Under the pieces are notes generated by a model. It worked only from the letters and a program-made list of their open reading frames with translations, ran no database searches and was not told where the DNA came from. Made by a program: the position numbers and the translations under genes. Below, piece by piece: positions 6,359-10,119 of a stretch of DNA of 10,119 bases. Source of the DNA: JBMYQA01 sp049600855 (GTDB lineage Bacteria; Bacteroidota; Bacteroidia; Cytophagales; Flammeovirgaceae); the NCBI GenBank assembly GCA_049600855.1, contig JBMYQA010000230.1:1-10119 (forward strand), read 5' to 3'. Positions within the stretch are counted from its first letter, which is position 1. Every line of letters begins with the position of its first letter.

Positions 6359-7207
6359 TTATCCAAAAATCTGAAGTTTCAACTGGCTAGCAGCTGCAAA
6401 AGCAGCTAAATCTAGTTCAAACGGAGCTTGTTCTTCCTGAAATACCTGAATCATCGTTTCTGTAGCGAGATTTCCAGTAAGATCGTCTTTTGCCATTGGG
6501 CAACCGCCCATGCCTCCCATCGCGCCATCAAACCTGCGGCATCCCGCGTGATACGCGGCTCTAATTTTTTCTGCTGCTTTTTCAGGTGTGGAATGAAAGT
6601 GTGCGCCAAATTCGATTTGTGGAAACGCAGGAATCACCGCAGAAAATAAGGAATCGATCAACTCAGGCTCAGAACTCCCAATGGTATCAGCCAAAGAAAT
6701 GATGTTGACCCCAATCGTCACTAATTTATTCACAAACTCCATCACAATTTCACTCGAATAGGGCTCATCATAAGGATTCCCAAATCCCATGGAGATGTAA
6801 GTCACCAATGTTTTACCTTGCGCTTCACACTGCTCATGAAAGGTTGCCACATTCTTTAATGCTTCTTCAATACTTTTTCGCGTATTTCGCTGCTGAAAGG
6901 TTTCTGAAATTGAAAGTGGAAAACCCAAATATTGAATTACTTCGTATTTTAATGCATCATCCACTCCGCGCTGATTGGCGACAATTGCGAGCAGTTTTGA
7001 CTTGCTTTCCGCCAACTCTAAGTTCGCCAATACTTCATGCGTATCGCGCATCTGAGGAATTGCCTTTGGAGAAACAAAACTTCCAAAATCTATGGTATCG
7101 AAGCCTACTTTCAGCAGTGAATTAATGTAGTTGATTTTTTGTTCAGTGGGAATGAACTCATGTAAGCCTTGCATGGCATCCCGCGGACATTCTATGATTT
7201 TTAGCAT
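6359..7207 (-). CDS. hydroxymethylglutaryl-CoA lyase
   Basis: This aldolase of the DRE-TIM metallolyase group cleaves HMG-CoA to acetoacetate and acetyl-CoA, the last step of leucine breakdown. From the chosen start it is 282 residues. PRDAMQG (8-14) supplies the catalytic Arg9-Asp10. IDFGSFVSPKAIPQM (39-53) corresponds to the human IEVTSFVSPK segment, with Asp40 in place of the metal-site Glu. AHFHSTP (202-208) gives metal ligands His203/His205. GGMGGCPMAK (231-240) has the active-site Cys236, then GNLATE with Asn246. The frame is open upstream to an ATG at 7351, but that adds 48 unconserved residues, overlaps the upstream gene, and places the -7 promoter inside the gene. The ATG at 7205-7207 directly precedes the conserved domain and follows that promoter. 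It lies upstream of the HAD hydrolase in one probable transcript. Confidence 0.92.
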   Translation of the reverse strand: MLKIIECPRDAMQGLHEFIPTEQKINYINSLLKVGFDTIDFGSFVSPKAIPQMRDTHEVLANLELAESKSKLLAIVANQRGVDDALKYEVIQYLGFPLSISETFQQRNTRKSIEEALKNVATFHEQCEAQGKTLVTYISMGFGNPYDEPYSSEIVMEFVNKLVTIGVNIISLADTIGSSEPELIDSLFSAVIPAFPQIEFGAHFHSTPEKAAEKIRAAYHAGCRRFDGAMGGMGGCPMAKDDLTGNLATETMIQVFQEEQAPFELDLAAFAAASQLKLQIFG

Positions 7208-7232
7208 GCTGTTGGTATTGATTATTGGAGGC

Positions 7233-7240
7233 CAAAGATA
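7233..7240 (-). promoter_or_regulatory. -7 promoter element of the HMG-CoA lyase unit
   Basis: On the minus strand TATCTTTG (7240 to 7233) is an exact TAnnTTTG match, 25 bases upstream of the ATG at 7207. The expected transcription start is around 7226, leaving a leader of about 20 bases. A clear -33 TTTG is not visible. The element supports the shorter gene start and a transcript separate from the ArsC-like gene. Confidence 0.55.
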
Positions 7241-7328
7241 GGAAAACTTTTTTTGTGCGGATAGAGCAATGTCATGATTGGGACAAGGCGATGCCTCACC
7301 CGTACTGATCAAATAAGCTGGCGTATTT

Positions 7329-7970
7329 TTAGATTTTGCTGATTTCCTCAAAAATAAAGGTCAATTCCCGCCCAATTTCCTCAGCCTTCTCATCATATTT
7401 TTGTTGGGCAATTGGCGTTCCATCAAACGCTTTAGGATCATCATATAACAGCGGAATGCGCTTTTCAGCACCTGGAATATAAGGGCAATTTTCATCGGCA
7501 TGTGAACAAGTCATCACAGCCGCAAAGTGTTCTTGAGGATTACTTTCGTGATCAAACACTTTTGAAAAGACTCTAATGGGCTCCACATCTTGGGCATAAT
7601 GCACTTCATAAAGCGGATTTGCTCCCTCATTGGTTTTCTCAATTTGAAATCCCATGTGTTGCATGGCCTGTACAGCTGAAAGGAAAAAAGCTGTTGCTTC
7701 TGTTCCGCCTGAATAGGTTCGAACTTGATGAAAACCGTAATAATAAGCAATGCCTTGCGCCCATAATTGAGCGATGTGGCTTCTTCGAGAGTTGTGTGTA
7801 CACACAAAAATCAATTGCACCCCTTCTGGAGTATCTTTCCGCTCTTGCAGGTATTGGGTAAGCGTTTGCGCAATCCCTTTTAACACCGCCTGCCGATCCT
7901 GTGGAATCTGCTCATATTGTTGTTCGAAGGCTTGAATTTTGGTAGCTAAAGCGTTTAATACCGTTGTCAT
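7329..7970 (-). CDS. ArsC-like protein-tyrosine-phosphatase/arsenate reductase family protein
   Basis: This belongs to the low-molecular-weight tyrosine-phosphatase fold and most resembles thioredoxin-coupled arsenate reductases. The P-loop is VCTHNSRRSH (56-65), a CX5R motif with Cys57 and Arg63. MTCSHADENCPYIPG (153-167) carries a Cys155-X6-Cys162 pair, which lines up with Cys82/Cys89 in Staphylococcus aureus ArsC (LCSDADNNCPILP). YDDPKAF (176-182) is the DDP loop. All three redox cysteines are thus present, supporting arsenate reduction or a related redox-phosphatase chemistry. It is longer than ArsC (213 against about 131 residues), with a helical N-terminal extension of about 50 residues and an insertion between P-loop and Cys pair. 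No arsR, arsB or acr3 gene is nearby, so an arsenic role is inference. Confidence 0.85.
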   Translation of the reverse strand: MTTVLNALATKIQAFEQQYEQIPQDRQAVLKGIAQTLTQYLQERKDTPEGVQLIFVCTHNSRRSHIAQLWAQGIAYYYGFHQVRTYSGGTEATAFFLSAVQAMQHMGFQIEKTNEGANPLYEVHYAQDVEPIRVFSKVFDHESNPQEHFAAVMTCSHADENCPYIPGAEKRIPLLYDDPKAFDGTPIAQQKYDEKAEEIGRELTFIFEEISKI

Positions 7971-7988
7971 CTTACATTTATCTAAGTC

Positions 7989-8022
7989 ATCCTACTCCAG
8001 TTGGGAAATACGCCAGTAGGAT
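7989..8022. repeat. 8-bp inverted repeat upstream of the ArsC-like gene
   Basis: ATCCTACT (7989-7996) is the exact reverse complement of AGTAGGAT (8015-8022), with an 18-base spacer. It sits 19 bases upstream of the ArsC-like start codon, in the 129-base gap after the 328-aa gene. It has no T run behind it on the minus strand, so an operator or a 5' leader hairpin is more likely than a terminator. Confidence 0.45.
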
Positions 8023-8099
8023 ACGGTTAAAAAATCACTGCAAGGTAAGTGGGTTAACGAATGACACAAATATTTTTTAGTGAACAGATTATGAACAAA

Positions 8100-9086
8100 T
8101 CAATTTTGCTTAGAAAGGTAGCGTTCAAAATAGTAATAGAGCATCAAACCTACTTTTTGCTTAATGTGTAGCGCAACATCTACATATTCCTCCTTATCCA
8201 TTTCATGAAACACAATTGGAGGATTGAGTGTGGTAGGTAAATTCACTTTTTTACCATCAATAAACAGCTCGATTTCAAGGGTATAGGTTTCAGCTGCTTC
8301 ATCAAACTGAACCGTTCCTTTAAATTCACTATTTACGTCCTGATGCCCGCTCTCTTGTTTTTGGTAATTTCGAAAAAATCGGAACGGGTATTTTTGTACA
8401 TCAATGTGTTGATTGGCCTTACTTTTTTGATGCATGACAATGGCATTACTTGTTAAGTCGGTGAGTTTTTCCAAATACTCCTTATTGAGTTCCACATTAC
8501 TCGAAAACAACCGATCTATCGACAAAGTAATGCTATCTAATTTATTATTATGCGCTGTAATGGTAGAGCTGGTATTAAAAAAATACATGGCTAAAGGTTC
8601 TTTTAACCCTTCTTGCAATTCATAGGTTAACCCATGGGAATCTTTCTTCTTAATAAAAGCATCTATGATAAATGTCTTTCCAAAAATGGTGAGGTTCGAT
8701 TTAGGATCATACAACTCAATTCGCAAGAAAAACTCCCCACCTTCAAAAGAATAAAAACGCGATTGCTTATTAATTTGCACTTTATCTAACAGTTTTCCTG
8801 AGCAGATAAAAGTTGCTTCTTGTGGATCAAAGTCTTGATAATTGGCATAAAATCGATAATCAAAATCTTGTTGAAAAGAGCGGAACACATTGCTGACTAA
8901 ATCCGTAAGTTTCCGTCTATGATCTTGTAAAAATGCTTGGTTGACTTCGCTTTCTATTTTACTTACGGCAAAGACTTTATCGATGGCAATGCTTTTCTCG
9001 AACCCCACTAGCGCACTCGCATTACTCACATTCACTAGAAAAAAGGTCAGCCATAAAAAAATACATTGTTTCATTTTGGTTTGCAT
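8100..9086 (-). CDS. secreted protein of unknown function with internal duplication
   Basis: The N-terminus carries a signal peptide: MQTKMKQ, a hydrophobic core CIFLWLTFFLVNV (8-20), and a likely cleavage after SNASA (about 25). I recognise no family. The mature protein seems to be two copies of a domain of about 140 residues. LTDLVSNVF (60-68) recurs as LTDLTSNAI (208-216), FRSFQ/YRFYANYQ (77-84) as FRFFRNYQ (235-242), a GK/GT strand plus FLRIELYD (120-127) as TLEIELFID (269-277), and EPLAMYFF (163-170) as GLMLYYYF (313-320). Each copy opens with a similar helix, IDKVFAVSKIE (35-45) and IDRLFSSNVE (190-199). No catalytic motif is visible. Met1 (9086) or Met5 (9074) could be the start; both keep the signal peptide. 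Its role is unknown, possibly periplasmic. Confidence 0.8.
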   Translation of the reverse strand: MQTKMKQCIFLWLTFFLVNVSNASALVGFEKSIAIDKVFAVSKIESEVNQAFLQDHRRKLTDLVSNVFRSFQQDFDYRFYANYQDFDPQEATFICSGKLLDKVQINKQSRFYSFEGGEFFLRIELYDPKSNLTIFGKTFIIDAFIKKKDSHGLTYELQEGLKEPLAMYFFNTSSTITAHNNKLDSITLSIDRLFSSNVELNKEYLEKLTDLTSNAIVMHQKSKANQHIDVQKYPFRFFRNYQKQESGHQDVNSEFKGTVQFDEAAETYTLEIELFIDGKKVNLPTTLNPPIVFHEMDKEEYVDVALHIKQKVGLMLYYYFERYLSKQN

Positions 9087-9150
9087 GTTGATCGTTTGTA
9101 AAGTGAACTTGTATCAGTAACGCCTAGCTCATCATTATTGTATGTTGACG

Positions 9151-9177
9151 CATAGTTTATCTTATTATTAAGCTATG
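9151..9177. repeat. inverted repeat in the divergent promoter region
   Basis: CATAGTTTA (9151-9159) pairs with TAAGCTATG (9169-9177), eight Watson-Crick pairs and one G-T wobble, across a nine-base loop. It lies between the divergent 328-aa gene and the unknown gene to the right, whose likely ATG is 55 bases downstream. It could be an operator acting on either gene. Confidence 0.45.
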
Positions 9178-9231
9178 GTGCGATAATTTGCATTGGCACA
9201 CGAATTTCCTAATTTTCTCGTAAAAAGAAAG

Positions 9232-9903
9232 ATGATTAGCAGCGCGCTACAACAACAAGCCCACTTTTTTGCCCAACTCACTCATCCAGCATTCGTGAAT
9301 GGGAATTGGGAGAAAAGTAGGTATGGCAAAAGCACATCAGCCATACCTGTATTAAATGGCACATTCACACCTTTAGGTTTTGTTCCTCAACATAGCAATA
9401 CTGTCAATCGAGCTACTCCAGCAGTTCTTGAGGAAGCAATGAGCTTGAGCCAAACTTGGGTAAATGCATTAAAGGAAGGGAATTGTTATCACGGTTTAGG
9501 TTCGGAAGGCGATTTGTACTGGTATCCAATTGTACTTCCAAAAACACAGTTTACAACTCCTACTGAAATTGCAACCGCATTTGGCGCTCAGCCCCCTCAA
9601 GAAGTTGCAGCTGCTTACCAAGCTAAATCCATTCGAAGTACCTATAGTCATCAAATCGAAGTAGAAGCAATAACCCAACGCGAAAATATTTTTTGGCCGA
9701 ATTCGCATCAAGCACGTATGCAAGAGCATGCTCAAAGTTTCCATGCGTATTCCAAGGTAAGTGTGGAGATGAAACGTGAGTTAGATCAGATTCATTTGAT
9801 TCAGTTTTATCCCGATTACATCGAATTTCCAGTGGCAATCATGGGTAAGCACAAAAAATATGGCATTCAAATGGGGCTGATCACCGCTGTGGTTTGGACT
9901 TAA
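9232..9903 (+). CDS. hypothetical protein, function unknown
   Basis: I do not recognise this protein. From the ATG at 9232 it has 223 residues; an in-frame TTG at 9193 would add 13 (AHEFPNFLVKRK and the start). I prefer the ATG because it follows the purine-rich AAAAAGAAAG. It also leaves room for the promoter that a TTG start would crowd. The sequence is soluble, with no signal peptide or membrane segment. It is moderately rich in Gln, His and aromatic residues, with segments such as FVNGNWEKSRYGKS, GLGSEGDLYWYP and NSHQARMQEHAQSFH. Cysteine occurs once. Codon use and length support a real gene. It is divergent from the 328-aa secreted protein, so the two may share a control region, and is followed by a hairpin. 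Confidence 0.7.
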   Translation: MISSALQQQAHFFAQLTHPAFVNGNWEKSRYGKSTSAIPVLNGTFTPLGFVPQHSNTVNRATPAVLEEAMSLSQTWVNALKEGNCYHGLGSEGDLYWYPIVLPKTQFTTPTEIATAFGAQPPQEVAAAYQAKSIRSTYSHQIEVEAITQRENIFWPNSHQARMQEHAQSFHAYSKVSVEMKRELDQIHLIQFYPDYIEFPVAIMGKHKKYGIQMGLITAVVWT

Positions 9904-9937
9904 AACAGAAAAGTCACCCCAAAAGGATGACGTTCTG
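9904..9937. terminator. imperfect hairpin after the unknown gene, possibly bidirectional
   Basis: CAGAA (9906-9910) pairs with TTCTG (9933-9937), GTCA (9913-9916) with TGAC (9928-9931), and CC with GG around an AAAA loop, with small internal bulges. No T run follows on the plus strand. On the minus strand the stem is followed by TTTT, so it would serve better for a minus-strand gene arriving from the right edge. Confidence 0.4.
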
Positions 9938-10119
9938 CTAACCACATAATTTAAACTACAACAATCTAAAGTTCACTCAAACGAGTTTCTATAATTTCTT
10001 TCTTAAGAGCAATCAAGAAATTTCCATAGTTTGTTGATAATCAGTTGCCAAACCTTGTGCCATTACACTCAATAGATTAATTATCAACCACTTATGTAAA
10101 TATTCTTCCGCGCATCTAA
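9938..10119. other. right-edge sequence with no certain gene
   Basis: No clear gene is visible. On the minus strand one frame is open from the right edge to a TGA at 10013-10015 (34 codons, including EEYLHKWLIINLL). A second is open from 10040 to a TAG at 9966-9968 (24 codons, ending IALKKEIIETRLSEL). Either could be the C-terminus of a gene outside the window, and the two together could be one frameshifted gene. Open stretches of this size also arise by chance in short sequence. Confidence 0.3.

Noticed and set aside
6808..7125. Plus-strand open frame of 105 codons opposite HMG-CoA lyase
   Set aside because: It lies entirely within a well-conserved gene on the other strand and has no domain or start signal.
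7208..7351. N-terminal extension of the HMG-CoA lyase frame by 48 residues
   Set aside because: It overlaps the end of the ArsC-like gene, is unlike the family N-terminus, and contains an exact -7 promoter element just upstream of the conserved start.
9193..9231. TTG-initiated extension of the unknown plus-strand gene
   Set aside because: The ATG at 9232 has a better purine-rich upstream sequence; the TTG start cannot be fully excluded.

Overview
The window looks like chromosomal DNA of a Bacteroidota (Bacteroidetes) bacterium, probably on the flavobacterial/cryomorph side. The evidence is AT-rich sequence, few Shine-Dalgarno sites, several copies of the Bacteroidota -7 promoter element TAnnTTTG just upstream of genes, a long DnaG with a degenerate N-terminal zinc motif, and a small secreted protein with a PKD/SprB-like TGG-x-xPY-x-x-SW signature. 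No transposase, CRISPR array, tRNA, rRNA or phage gene was found. Most genes are housekeeping or metabolic.

Layout. The left edge (about 1-130) holds what is probably the 3' end of a plus-strand gene, then a strong hairpin lying between it and the convergent dnaG. Positions 134-2978 hold a minus-strand pair: a dolichol-phosphate-mannose-synthase-like glycosyltransferase, read from a well-formed promoter that nearly abuts its GTG start, then DNA primase. Positions 2979-3573 form a long, very AT-rich divergent intergenic region with two sets of inverted repeats, a plus-strand promoter, and a 190-nt leader that contains a 56-codon open frame and two hairpins. This leads into a 154-aa secreted protein (3574-4038). 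That gene ends in a rho-independent terminator whose stem runs into the last codons of the convergent xseA.

Positions 4079-7970 are all minus strand. Read in the direction of transcription the order is an ArsC/low-molecular-weight-phosphatase-like protein, HMG-CoA lyase (with its own -7 element), a HAD hydrolase, a 60-aa membrane protein, and exonuclease VII large subunit. Positions 8100-9086 encode a secreted 328-aa protein that appears to be an internal duplication. It is divergent from a 223- to 236-aa plus-strand gene of unknown function (9193/9232-9903). The last 216 bases have no certain gene.

How they fit together: dnaG and xseA serve DNA replication and repair, HMG-CoA lyase serves leucine or ketone-body catabolism, and the glycosyltransferase serves lipid-linked sugar synthesis. 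They do not form one pathway. I see no convincing new multi-gene system. The items most worth a second look are the primase with three of four zinc ligands replaced, the 595-base intergenic region with its leader frame, the duplicated secreted protein, and the leaderless-looking GTG start of the glycosyltransferase.
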